This document shows positions 24,968-34,045 of a stretch of DNA of 64,000 nucleotides, one piece after another (position 1 is the first letter of the stretch; each line of letters starts with the position of its first letter). The DNA lies in assembly GCF_000023465.1 (NCBI RefSeq), contig NC_014041.1:1757001-1821000 (forward strand), in the 5' to 3' direction. Under the pieces are notes generated by a model that saw only the letters and a list, made by a program, of their open reading frames with translations, searched no databases and was not told the DNA's origin. The translations under genes and the position numbers were made by a program. This stretch comes from Zunongwangia profunda SM-A87. GTDB lineage: Bacteria > Bacteroidota > Bacteroidia > Flavobacteriales > Flavobacteriaceae.

Positions 24968-26205
24968 TAGTCAATTGCTTTTCCGTTGATGTAAACCGTA
25001 TCGATATTATTACTTCCAAAGGCATAAGGAAGAAACGTGTAGGACGGAATTTTTTTTGTCATAATCAAATTCGCTTTTTTTCCTTTGGTGATGCTTCCAA
25101 CAACGTCGCTAAGTTCCATAGCGTAGGCACCGTTTATAGTTGCTGCGTTGATGGCCTCTTCTGGAGTCATTTTCATTTTTATACAAGCCAGGGAAAGTAC
25201 CAGGTTCATATTTCCGCTAGGGGTGCTGCCGGGATTAAAATCTGTTGCCAAAGCGATGGGTAATTGGGCATCCAAAATTTTTCGTGCAGGGGTGTAAGGA
25301 ATACTTAGAAAAAGTGAGCAGGAGGGAAGCGCCACCGGCATGGTTTCAGTATTTTTTAGGCTCTCTATATCTTCATTCGTCATCACTTCTAAATGATCTA
25401 CGCTTAAGGCTTTATGTTCAACTCCCGCTTTAATTCCTCCAATAGCATGAAACTGGTTGACATGTATTTTGGGTTTCATGCCATACTTCTTGGCAGCACT
25501 TAAAAGTTTATGGGTGTCCTCGACAGAGAAATAACCTTTTTCACAAAAAATATCGATATATTCTGCTAAATTTTGATTGGCAACTTTGGGCAAAATTTCA
25601 TTAATCACCAAGTCCATATATTTTTCGGGATCACTTTGGTATTCAGTAGGAATCGCATGTGCACCAAGAAATGTCGATTTTATCGGGATATCATAATGTT
25701 GCTGAAGTTTTTTAATGACGCGAAGCATTTTTAATTCGCCCTCTTCGGTTAAGCCATAACCCGATTTGATTTCTACCGCACCCGTACCTAGTTTCATGAC
25801 TTCTTCTAATCGGGCAGCCGATTGTAGATACACTTCATCTTCTGGAGTTTCCTGTAATGTTTTAGCGCTATTCAATATTCCGCCACCACGATTCGCAATT
25901 TCCTCATAAGATAATCCATTTATACGATCTGCAAACTCTAATTCACGGTTACCGGCATATACAATGTGGGTATGAGAGTCGCACCAAGCGGGTAGAATAA
26001 GTTTTCCCGAGGCATCAATAATTTTAGCCGTATTGTTTTCAGGAAAACTTTCCATACTCCCAAAATCAACAATTTTATCATCTTCAATAAGTAGCCAGGC
26101 ATCTTTAATAGATGGTAGTTCTTTCATTTCCAGGCCATCAACTTTTTTAATTTCAGGATCACGAATTTGTATTAATTCCTTGATATTTTTGAAAAGGGTT
26201 TTCAT
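24967..26205 (-). CDS. hutI: imidazolonepropionase
   Basis: The 412-residue product matches HutI length. The amidohydrolase metal site is DSHTHIVYAGNR (His78 and His80), followed by EIKSGYGLTEEGELKMLRVI, a later His in THKLLSAAKKYGMKPKIHVN and the Asp in ALATDFNPGSTPSGNM. It opens the imidazolone ring to give N-formimidoyl-glutamate in histidine catabolism. It is translationally coupled to hutG (stop and start share one base). hutH and hutU are not in the window. Confidence 0.95.
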   Translation of the reverse strand: MKTLFKNIKELIQIRDPEIKKVDGLEMKELPSIKDAWLLIEDDKIVDFGSMESFPENNTAKIIDASGKLILPAWCDSHTHIVYAGNRELEFADRINGLSYEEIANRGGGILNSAKTLQETPEDEVYLQSAARLEEVMKLGTGAVEIKSGYGLTEEGELKMLRVIKKLQQHYDIPIKSTFLGAHAIPTEYQSDPEKYMDLVINEILPKVANQNLAEYIDIFCEKGYFSVEDTHKLLSAAKKYGMKPKIHVNQFHAIGGIKAGVEHKALSVDHLEVMTNEDIESLKNTETMPVALPSCSLFLSIPYTPARKILDAQLPIALATDFNPGSTPSGNMNLVLSLACIKMKMTPEEAINAATINGAYAMELSDVVGSITKGKKANLIMTKKIPSYTFLPYAFGSNNIDTVYINGKAID

Positions 26206-26252
26206 TGATGTATCGTTTAAAGCGAAAATAAAAAGATTATGAAGAAATCAAA

Positions 26253-26630
26253 TTATAGTACGAAAGAGGCTAATATCTTCTGAACTTCATAAATATCGAC
26301 GCTTTTATTAAAACGTTTGCTTATCGATGGTTGCTGCTCTCCTGAAATCCAGATCTTAAGCTCGGCATCAAGATCAAAACTACCCGCGGTTTCCACACTA
26401 AATCTAGAAATACTCTTGTAAGTAGCAGAAAAGTATTCTATTTTTCTGCCGGTTAATCCCTGTATATCTACAAGAATTAATCGTTTATTGGTGAAAATAA
26501 AAGTATCTCGAATTAGCTGAAAACCTGCTTCAATATTTTCAGATGGAATTAATAATTTATGATATTTCTCCTGTAATTGTTCTTTACTTATTGCTCCTGC
26601 ATTTCCTAATAATGATGAAAATAGACTCAT
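26253..26630 (-). CDS. bacterial PH-domain protein
   Basis: The 125-residue protein matches the bPH_1 (PF08000) type: LIPSENIEAGFQLIRDTFIF then TNKRLILVDIQGLTGRKIEY and a basic C-terminal helix (FNKSVDIYEVQKILASFVL). There is no signal peptide, so it is cytoplasmic. The family forms rings and is of unknown function. It lies 47 bases upstream of hutI on the same strand but has no evident link to histidine use. Confidence 0.85.
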   Translation of the reverse strand: MSLFSSLLGNAGAISKEQLQEKYHKLLIPSENIEAGFQLIRDTFIFTNKRLILVDIQGLTGRKIEYFSATYKSISRFSVETAGSFDLDAELKIWISGEQQPSISKRFNKSVDIYEVQKILASFVL

Positions 26631-26651
26631 GATTTTTTGAATTTAATGAAT

Positions 26652-26704
26652 AAAAAAGCTGCCGTTAAGTTACAAATCCGTAGAGTATAACTTAAAAGCA
26701 GCCT
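26652..26704 (-). terminator. terminator of the alcohol dehydrogenase gene
   Basis: An interrupted stem (GCTGC/GCAGC and TTAAGTT/AACTTAA, with two unpaired bases on each side) encloses a 17-base loop and is followed on the minus strand by TTTTTTATT. It lies about 55 bases past the adh stop. Confidence 0.75.
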
Positions 26705-26759
26705 TAATAAATATTTGTTATAATTTATCGAATATTGATTCGATGTAGAGAAGCTTTCA

Positions 26760-27812
26760 TTAATTTTTAAGCGATTGCATATCGATTACAAAACGGTATT
26801 TCACATCGTTACTGGTCACGCGATCGTAAGCTTCATTAATATTTTGCATGTTGATCATCTCTATATCTGAAACAATATTATGTTCGCCACAAAAATCTAA
26901 CATCTCCTGCGTTTCTCTGATACCACCAATAAGCGATCCGGCCAGGCTTTTTCTTCCCATTATTAATCCACCTCCGTGAAATTCCAGTGGTTCTATTGCT
27001 CCAACCATCACCATGGTAGCATCTCTTTTTAATAAACCAATGTATGGGTTTAAGTCGTGTTTTACGGGAACGGTATTTAGAAGAAAGTCAAAACTTCCTG
27101 CATTTTCTGCCATTTGTTTTTCATCTTTGGAAATTAAGACCTCATCTGCTCCTAATTTCTTCGCGTCTTCGCTCTTACCGGGAGACGTAGTAATCATGAC
27201 CACTTTAGCACCTAAAGCATGCGCAAACTTAATTCCCATATGTCCAAGACCACCAAGACCAATGACCCCAACTTTATCACCCTTTTTCACATTCCAATTT
27301 CTTAAAGGTGACCATGTAGTAATCCCCGCGCATAAAAGAGGTGCAACTGCTTTGGTATCTAAATTTTCAGGAACATTAAGAACAAATTTTTGATCGACTA
27401 CAATTTTCTCTGAATATCCACCAAAAGTATGCCCACCAAGATGCTTATCTTTTCCGTTATAAGTACCTACCATACCGTTCTCGCAGTACTGCTCTAAGCC
27501 TTCTTTACAAGATTCGCATTGCTGGCAGGAATCTACCATACAACCAACGCCTACAAGCTGCCCTTCTTTAAATTTCGATACGTTTTCACCAACACTTACC
27601 ACTTTACCTATAATTTCATGTCCAGGGATAACGGGGTATTTAGAACCACCCCAGTCATTTCTTACGGTATGGATATCACTATGGCATACGCCACAATATA
27701 AAATATCGATTTCAACATCTTCTGCAAGTGTTTCGCGACGATTGATTTGAAGTTGCTCTAAATCTGATTTTTCAGTTTTAGCGCCAAACGCTTTTACTTC
27801 TGTACTTTTCAT
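26760..27812 (-). CDS. zinc-dependent alcohol dehydrogenase (YahK/CAD-like), NADP(H)-type
   Basis: The 350-residue protein is a medium-chain dehydrogenase. The catalytic zinc site is YCGVCHSDIHTVRNDWG with PVIPGHEIIG; the structural zinc site is CQQCESCKEGLEQYC; the Rossmann loop is GLGGLGHMGIKFA. The sequence resembles aldehyde reductases such as YahK and cinnamyl-alcohol-type enzymes that reduce many aldehydes. It follows the pyruvate oxidase gene by 108 bases on the same strand. A terminator follows. Confidence 0.9.
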   Translation of the reverse strand: MKSTEVKAFGAKTEKSDLEQLQINRRETLAEDVEIDILYCGVCHSDIHTVRNDWGGSKYPVIPGHEIIGKVVSVGENVSKFKEGQLVGVGCMVDSCQQCESCKEGLEQYCENGMVGTYNGKDKHLGGHTFGGYSEKIVVDQKFVLNVPENLDTKAVAPLLCAGITTWSPLRNWNVKKGDKVGVIGLGGLGHMGIKFAHALGAKVVMITTSPGKSEDAKKLGADEVLISKDEKQMAENAGSFDFLLNTVPVKHDLNPYIGLLKRDATMVMVGAIEPLEFHGGGLIMGRKSLAGSLIGGIRETQEMLDFCGEHNIVSDIEMINMQNINEAYDRVTSNDVKYRFVIDMQSLKN

Positions 27813-27920
27813 ATATTCACTTTTTTGACAAAATAGCTGAATTGAAACGCAATTAAATCGCGCACGTTATGTTTAACTCGTTTTTAACTGAGTTTCTTAA
27901 CCTGGATCAATTTTTTAGAT

Positions 27921-29660
27921 CTAAAATATTTCTTTGAGATATTTCATGTCTGATTTTGCGGTATCGATCACTTCAGCTGTTCTTCCGTTCAGCATCATTT
28001 TACCCATTGTTTTTGCAAAACCTTTAATTTGTTCAAAGTTAATTTCGGGTGGCATAGCAAGAGCATCGGGATCGGTAAAAATATTTACAACTGCGGGCCC
28101 GTCATGGTCAAAGGCTTCCTGTAATGCCTGTTGTATGTTTTTAGGATCTTCAACGACCCAACTATGAATATTCATGGCTTTAGCAATCAAGGCAAAATCG
28201 GGATTCACCATATCTGTTTGCCATTCTGGATAACCTTCCACCTGCATTTCTAATTTTACCATTCCCAGGGAACTATTATTGAAAATGATGATTTTTGCCG
28301 GAATTTTATATTGGCTAATTGTCATTAGATCGCCTAAAAGCATGGAGATTCCTCCGTCACCACAAAGAGCAATCACCTGTCTCTCTGGATGCCCTAAGCC
28401 TGCTCCAATAGCCATGGGCATGGCATTAGCCATAGAACCGTGATTAAATGAACCGGTTAAATATCTATTTTTCTTTCCTTTTAAATATCTGGCGGCCCAA
28501 ACAGCACTCATTCCGGTATCTACCGTAAATATAGCATCGTCACTCGCTATCTCATCAATTACCGAAGCAACATATTCTGGATGAATTTTCTTAGCATCAC
28601 CTTTGTCTTTAACATAACTACAGTACTTTTCTTCTACTTCTTGATGAAGCGCTCTCATTTCATCAAGAAAATCAGTTTCTGTTTTGGTTTCTAAAAGAGG
28701 TAGAAGTGCTTCTAAAGTATCTTTTATTTTGCCATTGTAACCAAAATTTACTTTCGCACGACGACCAATACGTTCTGGCTTTTCGTCTATTTGTATAATT
28801 GTATTTTTTTCGGGGAGAAAATTAGTGTAAGGAAAATCTGTTCCTAAAAGGACCAGAGCATCAGCTTCATGCATGGCTTTAAAGCCCGACTTGGTTCCTA
28901 GTAAACCGTTTAGTCCAACCGCATAGGGATTATTTTCTTTATCGAAATATATTTTTCCTCGAAAACTAAAGCCCATAGGAGCATTTAGTTTCTTAGCTAA
29001 CTGCATAACTTCATCTTGAGCGTCTTTGCAGCCGTGACCACAATAAAGCATCACTTTTTTGTTTTCATTGATCACCCGGGCCAGTGTTTTCATTTCCTGA
29101 TCACCTGGTTGTAATTTAGAGCTGGTAAAGTAGTTTTGTTCTGAAGTAGAAATATGGGTGGCATCTGCAGAAGCTACATCGCCCGGCAATCCAACAACAC
29201 CTACACCTTTTTGATGTATGGCATGCTGAATTGCACTTTGGAAACCATGTGCGGCCTGGGCCGGGGTATTAGCCATAAAGCAGTATTTGCTGCAGTCATC
29301 AAATAATTTAGTTACATTGGTTTCCTGGAAATTTTCTGTACCTAGTTTATCCGTTTCTACGGTAGAAGCTATTGCAATCACAGGATTTCCTGCACGATTG
29401 GCATCATAAAGTCCGTTTACCAGATGAACGTGTCCCGGGCCACTACTACCCATACAACATCCAATTCCGTCTAATTCAGCATCCATTGATGCTGCGTAAG
29501 CACCAGCTTCTTCGTGCCGTACATGAATCCACTGTAACCTGCCATCACGTCTTACGGCGTCGTTAACAGGATTTAGACTGTCACCGGTAACTGCATAAAC
29601 ACGTTTTACACCAGCTTCAACAAGCATTGTAACCAAAAGATCTGCAACTTTTCTTCCCAT
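27921..29660 (-). CDS. poxB: thiamine-diphosphate pyruvate oxidase/dehydrogenase, PoxB-like
   Basis: The 579-residue product is close in length to E. coli PoxB (572). The three ThDP-enzyme domains are evident: pyrimidine-binding with HVRHEEAGAYAASMDAEL, central FAD-type domain, and the ThDP loop GDGGISMLLGDLMTISQYKI ending FNNSSLGMVK. PoxB turns pyruvate into acetate and CO2, passing electrons to quinone. Related acetolactate synthases are the alternative, but the N-terminus (YAVTGDSLNPVNDAVRRDG) favours PoxB. It lacks an obvious promoter match upstream; it may be read with the alcohol dehydrogenase. Confidence 0.88.
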   Translation of the reverse strand: MGRKVADLLVTMLVEAGVKRVYAVTGDSLNPVNDAVRRDGRLQWIHVRHEEAGAYAASMDAELDGIGCCMGSSGPGHVHLVNGLYDANRAGNPVIAIASTVETDKLGTENFQETNVTKLFDDCSKYCFMANTPAQAAHGFQSAIQHAIHQKGVGVVGLPGDVASADATHISTSEQNYFTSSKLQPGDQEMKTLARVINENKKVMLYCGHGCKDAQDEVMQLAKKLNAPMGFSFRGKIYFDKENNPYAVGLNGLLGTKSGFKAMHEADALVLLGTDFPYTNFLPEKNTIIQIDEKPERIGRRAKVNFGYNGKIKDTLEALLPLLETKTETDFLDEMRALHQEVEEKYCSYVKDKGDAKKIHPEYVASVIDEIASDDAIFTVDTGMSAVWAARYLKGKKNRYLTGSFNHGSMANAMPMAIGAGLGHPERQVIALCGDGGISMLLGDLMTISQYKIPAKIIIFNNSSLGMVKLEMQVEGYPEWQTDMVNPDFALIAKAMNIHSWVVEDPKNIQQALQEAFDHDGPAVVNIFTDPDALAMPPEINFEQIKGFAKTMGKMMLNGRTAEVIDTAKSDMKYLKEIF

Positions 29661-29895
29661 AATTTTATGTTTTTTTTAAGTAGTTTAAAGATAATGCTAA
29701 AGCATTGATTTTGCTGTTAAATCAGTGGTAAAGCACTAATTAAATTTCCAAATGATTTTATAAAATTTTAAGGGTTTTAAGTGCTAATTCGATTTCGAAT
29801 AAAGTTTTCTTTAAGACTTCGCAGCAGAAAGGGTTTTAATCTATAGTATTTAAAAGCTGAAGTTCTTAAATTAGTCGCACTAAATAAAAAGCTTG
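29661..29895. other. divergent promoter region, poxB and PLP lyase
   Basis: There is no gene or recognisable riboswitch in these 235 bases. A short palindrome TGCTAAAGCA lies near 29696-29705 and a related GGTAAAGCA near 29728. A partial -7 match (TATCTTTA, minus strand) lies close to poxB. Confidence 0.35.
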
Positions 29896-31053
29896 ATGGA
29901 TAAAAAATATAAAGGCATTAATACCATTTGTACACATGCCGGAGAACTGGAAGATACAAAATTTAAAGGAGCAGTTTCACCGTTATATATGGCTACTTCT
30001 TATGCATTCGAAGAGGTAGAAGTTAAACGCTATCCAAGATATTTTAATACCCCAAATCAGGTAGCTTTAGCAAAAAAGATGGCGGCATTGGAACATGGCG
30101 AGGCCGCACTTATTTTTGGGAGTGGAATGGCAGCGGTAAGTACTGCGCTGCTTTCTCATGTTCAGTCTGGTGATCATGTAGTCTTTCAAAATACATTATA
30201 TGGAGGAACAAGTAATTTGATTACAGAGGAATTCGATAAATTTAAAATAGAATATAGCTTTACAAAAGATGCAAGTCCAGCGGCGTTTGAGGCTGAAATT
30301 AGAGAAAATACCAAGTTAGTTTATATCGAAACACCGTCAAACCCGTTACTTACCATTACCGATGTGAGCGCTGTTGCCCAATTGGCAAAAAAGAAAGGCC
30401 TGGTAAGCATGATCGATAATACCTTTGCCTCCCCGGTAAATCAAAATCCAATAGATTTAGGCATCGACATCGTAATTCATTCGGCCACCAAATATATGGG
30501 AGGACATAGTGATATTCTTGCCGGAGTGGTAATTTCTTCTGAAGATAAAATTAATACGGTATTCCAGATGGCCAAAAATCTGGGCGGAAATTTAAGTGAT
30601 TATACGGTTTGGCTTTTAGAGCGCAGTTTAAAGACGATGGGGCTAAGGGTAAAAGCGCAAAACGAAAATGCACAGGTCCTTGCCGAATATCTATATGCAA
30701 ATAATAAGGTAGCCAAAGTATATTATCCGGGTTTAACATCGCATCCTGAACATGAACTGGCAAAAGCTCAGATGAAAGGTTTTGGGGGAATGCTGTCTTT
30801 TGAACTTATAGAAGGCTTAAACGCCGACGAATTTCAGAAAAAATTACAATTGATAAAATCTTCGATGAGTTTAGCGGGAGTAGAAAGTACTATTCTTTCT
30901 CCATCAAAAACTTCTCATGGTTTGTTAACTCCTGAAGAGAGAGCAAAGCAAGGCATCAAAGACGGATTGTTAAGATTTTCTGTGGGAATAGAAGAACCAG
31001 AAGATTTGATAGCAGATATAGAGCAGGCTTTAAAAGCTATCAGTGAAAATTAA
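29896..31053 (+). CDS. trans-sulfuration PLP enzyme (cystathionine gamma-synthase/-lyase or methionine gamma-lyase)
   Basis: The start is ATG 29896 (385 residues; a TTG lies one codon upstream). Cys/Met-metabolism PLP enzyme features are clear: ALIFGSGMAAVSTALL, YIETPSNPLLTITDVSA, the PLP lysine in HSATKYMGGHSDILAG, and the C-terminal LRFSVGIEEPEDLIADIEQA. Which reaction it runs, addition or elimination, cannot be told from motifs. It is followed after 45 bases by bshB1, so a role in making or recycling cysteine for bacillithiol is plausible. Confidence 0.88.
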   Translation: MDKKYKGINTICTHAGELEDTKFKGAVSPLYMATSYAFEEVEVKRYPRYFNTPNQVALAKKMAALEHGEAALIFGSGMAAVSTALLSHVQSGDHVVFQNTLYGGTSNLITEEFDKFKIEYSFTKDASPAAFEAEIRENTKLVYIETPSNPLLTITDVSAVAQLAKKKGLVSMIDNTFASPVNQNPIDLGIDIVIHSATKYMGGHSDILAGVVISSEDKINTVFQMAKNLGGNLSDYTVWLLERSLKTMGLRVKAQNENAQVLAEYLYANNKVAKVYYPGLTSHPEHELAKAQMKGFGGMLSFELIEGLNADEFQKKLQLIKSSMSLAGVESTILSPSKTSHGLLTPEERAKQGIKDGLLRFSVGIEEPEDLIADIEQALKAISEN

Positions 31054-31098
31054 AAATAATCGGGGGAATACCCCAATTGCAATATTTGAAATAGAAAA

Positions 31099-31818
31099 AT
31101 GATGAAGTTAGATATTTTGGCCGTGGGAGCACATCCAGATGATGTAGAATTAAGTTGTTCTGCCACTTTGGCCAAAGAGATAGATCGTGGTAAGAAAGTA
31201 GGGATTTTAGATTTAACACGTGGAGAATTAGGCACACGGGGCACTGCAGAAATAAGGGATAAGGAAGCTATCGATGCTGCTAAAATTTTAGGAGTGCATG
31301 TTCGCGAAAACCTAAGTTTTGCCGATGGATTTTTTACAAATGATAAAGAACACCAATTAGAAATTATAAAGATTCTACGAAAATATAAACCAGAGATCGT
31401 TTTTTGTAACGCGATAGACGATCGGCATATAGATCATGGTCGAGGTTCTAAACTGGTAAGTGATGCCTGTTTTTTAAGTGGATTACGCCGAATTGAAACT
31501 TCTAAAGACGGTTTAAAGCAGGAGGCATGGAGACCAAAACAGGTTTTTCACTATATCCAGTGGAAAAATATAGAACCAGATGTGGTGGTAGATGTGACCG
31601 GATATATGGATAAAAAGATGGAATCTGTAAAAGCTTATCAAAGTCAGTTTTACGATCCTGATAGCGAAGAGCCCAAAACACCCATCTCCAGCAATAACTT
31701 TTTTGACAGTATAATTTATAGAGCACGAGATTTGGGCCGAATTATCAATACCGAATATGCTGAAGGTTATACTGTAGAACGCTATGTAGCAGTGAATTCG
31801 ATATTTGATTTAATTTAA
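31099..31818 (+). CDS. bshB1: bacillithiol biosynthesis deacetylase BshB1 (PIG-L family)
   Basis: The 239-residue protein starts at ATG 31099 or 31102. LDILAVGAHPDDVELSCSAT holds the zinc ligands H-x-D-D, and AIDDRHIDHGRGSKLVSDAC the third His region, as in PIG-L/LmbE deacetylases. ILDLTRGELGTRGTAEIRD is typical of BshB1. It removes acetyl from GlcNAc-malate so that cysteine can be added to form bacillithiol. It follows the trans-sulfuration gene, giving a cysteine-to-bacillithiol pair. bshA and bshC are not in the window. Confidence 0.93.
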   Translation: MMKLDILAVGAHPDDVELSCSATLAKEIDRGKKVGILDLTRGELGTRGTAEIRDKEAIDAAKILGVHVRENLSFADGFFTNDKEHQLEIIKILRKYKPEIVFCNAIDDRHIDHGRGSKLVSDACFLSGLRRIETSKDGLKQEAWRPKQVFHYIQWKNIEPDVVVDVTGYMDKKMESVKAYQSQFYDPDSEEPKTPISSNNFFDSIIYRARDLGRIINTEYAEGYTVERYVAVNSIFDLI

Positions 31819-31831
31819 TTGGAATTTTTTC

Positions 31832-31862
31832 TTTGTGGAATTGTTTAAATAGTTTACATTTG
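31832..31862 (+). promoter_or_regulatory. tRNA-His promoter
   Basis: TTTG at 31832-31835 and TACATTTG at 31855-31862 are separated by 19 bases: an exact match to the Bacteroidota consensus. It ends 17 bases before the tRNA. Confidence 0.85.
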
Positions 31863-31879
31863 CAACCGCAATTTGAAAT

Positions 31880-31955
31880 GGTGGATGTAGCTCAGTTGGT
31901 TAGAGCGCTGGATTGTGGTTCCAGAGGTCGCCGGTTCGAACCCGGTCTTCCACCC
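31880..31955 (+). tRNA. tRNA-His (anticodon GTG)
   Basis: The cloverleaf folds: acceptor stem GTGGATG with CTTCCAC (one T-T mismatch), D arm GCTCAGTTGGTTAGAGC, anticodon stem CTGGA/TCCAG with loop TTGTGGT (anticodon GTG), and T arm GCCGG-TTCGAAC-CCGGT. G at 31880 is the extra G-1 expected of tRNA-His, facing C at 31954. A consensus promoter precedes it and a terminator follows. Confidence 0.95.
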
Positions 31956-31964
31956 TTATTTGTG

Positions 31965-31995
31965 AAACCCTGCTTTTTTAAGCAGGGTTTTTTGT
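31965..31995 (+). terminator. rho-independent terminator after tRNA-His
   Basis: An 11-bp stem (AAACCCTGCTT/AAGCAGGGTTT) with loop TTTT is followed by a T-run. It ends the tRNA transcript. Confidence 0.9.
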
Positions 31996-32079
31996 TGTAG
32001 CCAATTTCCTAAAATTTTATTTCCCGGTTTTTAATCAAACTATTATTTTTTTAAATTTAGCTTCTCTAAGCAACCATAG

Positions 32080-32340
32080 ATGATAACTAAAAATAAGATT
32101 AGGCGTATAGAAAATTTTCTTGCTGCTCATGAAAAAGTAAAGGCAAAACTTGAGTTTTCTTTTCCGTTGCCAAAATATGAAAGTCTTGTTATTATTTTAA
32201 ATAGTTATGCCGAGTTAGAATTATTTTCTGGTTATTTTGAAGATTTTGACTTACCTACGGAAGAAGAATATGAAGAGATGTGTAATTCTAATAATTATTC
32301 GGTTTCTGCTTACCCTAAATTTAATCTTTATGCAATTTAG
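32080..32340 (+). CDS. small acidic protein, unknown function
   Basis: The open frame encodes 86 residues from an ATG. The N-terminal half is basic and helical (KNKIRRIENFLAAHEKVKAK), the C-terminal half acidic (FEDFDLPTEEEYEEMCNSNN). There is no signal peptide, membrane helix or known motif. It is flanked by the tRNA terminator and a strong hairpin at 32484, so it would be a single-gene unit. Codon content looks coding. No family is recognised. Confidence 0.6.
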   Translation: MITKNKIRRIENFLAAHEKVKAKLEFSFPLPKYESLVIILNSYAELELFSGYFEDFDLPTEEEYEEMCNSNNYSVSAYPKFNLYAI

Positions 32341-32720
32341 ATAGTTGAATATGGGGAAAATCACCCTATTTTGTAAAAAATACGGTTTCAGATATAATAA
32401 TATTTAAATTTAGCGGTTATCAATATAACTTTTAATGGTATGCGGAGCTACCGCACTTCATTTAAAAAGTTGTTTATAGCCACAAGAAGGATGATGCGAA
32501 GGCATCATCCTTCTTATTTTAATCGATATCTAGATTAAATGCTACAGTTCTATCCCAATAATTATGAGTATCATGATGTCTTGAAATTAAAAATAACTAT
32601 TTAGAACCCTTATGGTCTTGCCTTAAGGTAGTTTACGATTGTTTTCTATTCTTCATTGAGTTCATAAATTGCTTACGCAACCTTTTTTGGTTTTTAGGAT
32701 CTAATTAAAAACCTTTATAC
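32341..32720. other. intergenic region with a strong hairpin
   Basis: This stretch of 380 bases has no supported gene. It contains a small hairpin at 32441-32455 (TGCGG/CCGCA) and a 14-bp perfect hairpin at 32484-32515, then AT-rich sequence leading to the lipocalin-like gene. Confidence 0.5.
32484..32521 (+). terminator. strong hairpin terminator
   Basis: AAGAAGGATGATGC (32484-32497) pairs perfectly with 32502-32515 around a GAAG loop, followed by ATTTTAAT. The T-run is short but the stem is long. It is 144 bases beyond the small acidic gene, so it may also end a separate small RNA. Confidence 0.7.
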
Positions 32721-33179
32721 ATGACAAAATATATCCTAGTATTTGCAGTATGCTTGCTTAGCCTTTATGCCTGTGACAATAATGAAGATGAGATAGAAAG
32801 TTTGCCTTTAGTAGCGATAAACAGCGATACATTAGTTGGAGAGTGGAAACTTGTAGAATCTAAAGTGAGCTCGGGCGGACAAGTATCATGGTCGCCGGTA
32901 TCACAAAGTTATACCATAAAATTTTTAGCTGATGCTACTTTTATAAAAAATGACGGTAATTGTGAAAGAGGAACTTATCGTGTTGTAGCACATCCAGAAT
33001 ATGAGGCTAAGCAAATGATAGAACTTACTTATTCTTGTGAAGTGGATCAGGCCATTTATCCCGATAATAAATCCTATTGGGGCGTAGAGGCTTTAAATGA
33101 TAGGTATTTGGTTTATCATCCTACTTATAAAGGACCAATATGTACAGAAGGCTGTTCTTATAAATTTAAGAAACAATAA
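32721..33179 (+). CDS. lipocalin-like lipoprotein
   Basis: The product has 152 residues. The lipoprotein signal is short (MTKYILVFAVCLLSLYACDN). The mature part has the small beta-barrel pattern of Bacteroidota lipocalin-like proteins: TLVGEWKLVESKV, a glycine-serine loop, and strands with YTIKFLADATFIKNDGNCER and YWGVEALNDRYLVY. Four cysteines in the mature part may form two disulfides. It is anchored in the outer or inner membrane facing the periplasm; the ligand is unknown. It lies 64 bases before mazG but a separate role is likely. Confidence 0.75.
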   Translation: MTKYILVFAVCLLSLYACDNNEDEIESLPLVAINSDTLVGEWKLVESKVSSGGQVSWSPVSQSYTIKFLADATFIKNDGNCERGTYRVVAHPEYEAKQMIELTYSCEVDQAIYPDNKSYWGVEALNDRYLVYHPTYKGPICTEGCSYKFKKQ

Positions 33180-33243
33180 ATTAAGGAAATCTCCCTAGTC
33201 TTCCTAAAGCTAATATCGTATTTTGGTCTTTTAAAAAGATCAT

Positions 33244-34017
33244 ATGAATTCCAGAGAAGAGCAGCTAAAAGCTTTCGATAGATTACTTACTATAATGGAT
33301 GAACTTAGGGAAGAATGTCCCTGGGATCGTAAACAAACTATGGAAAGTTTGCGACCTCTTACCATAGAAGAAACCTATGAACTTGGTGACGCTATTTTAG
33401 ATAAAGATATAGAAGAGGTTAGAAAAGAGTTAGGGGATTTGTTGTTGCATCTTGTTTTTTATGCGAAAATAGGAAGCGAAAGTAATGATTTTGATATTGC
33501 TGATGTTGCGAATGGAATTTGTGAAAAGCTGATTTCAAGACATCCTCATATTTATGGGGACGTAAAAGTTGAAAACGAAGAAGACGTAAAAAAGAACTGG
33601 GAAAACCTGAAACTAAAAGAAGGGAAGAAAAGTGTTTTAGAAGGGGTTCCAGGATCTTTACCGGCCCTGGTAAAGGCCAGTAGAATACAGGATAAAGTGG
33701 CAGGTGTGGGATTTGATTGGGAAGAACCGCAACAGGTGTTTGAAAAGTTAGAGGAAGAGTTACATGAACTTCAGGAGGAAGTAAATATTGCTGATAAGGA
33801 TAAAATGGAGGCGGAATTTGGAGATGTTATGTTCTCTATGATCAATTATGCCCGTTTTCTTAAAATTAATCCTGAAAATGCCTTAGAACGAACTAATAAA
33901 AAATTTATAGCTCGTTTTAAATATCTTGAACAAAAGGCTGCTGAAAAAAATATAGCTTTAAAAGATATGACTCTTGCTGAAATGGATGTCTATTGGAATG
34001 AAGCTAAGAAGTTATAG
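33244..34017 (+). CDS. mazG: nucleoside triphosphate pyrophosphohydrolase
   Basis: The 257-residue protein has two MazG domains. The N-terminal one has CPWDRKQTMESLRPLTIEE and the E-x-x-E...E-x-x-D metal site (TYELGDAILDKD and RKELGDLLLHLVFYAKI); the C-terminal one has KLEEELHELQEEV and EAEFGDVMFSMINYARF. It hydrolyses non-canonical or excess NTPs to NMPs in the cytoplasm. It is followed after 28 bases by lgt and probably shares its transcript. Confidence 0.95.
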   Translation: MNSREEQLKAFDRLLTIMDELREECPWDRKQTMESLRPLTIEETYELGDAILDKDIEEVRKELGDLLLHLVFYAKIGSESNDFDIADVANGICEKLISRHPHIYGDVKVENEEDVKKNWENLKLKEGKKSVLEGVPGSLPALVKASRIQDKVAGVGFDWEEPQQVFEKLEEELHELQEEVNIADKDKMEAEFGDVMFSMINYARFLKINPENALERTNKKFIARFKYLEQKAAEKNIALKDMTLAEMDVYWNEAKKL

Positions 34018-34045
34018 GGATAGTTGATAACAATTGTAAATAATC

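Noticed and set aside
29661..29895. Possible SAM riboswitch before the trans-sulfuration gene
   Set aside because: No SAM-type conserved core or suitable helices are visible in the leader.
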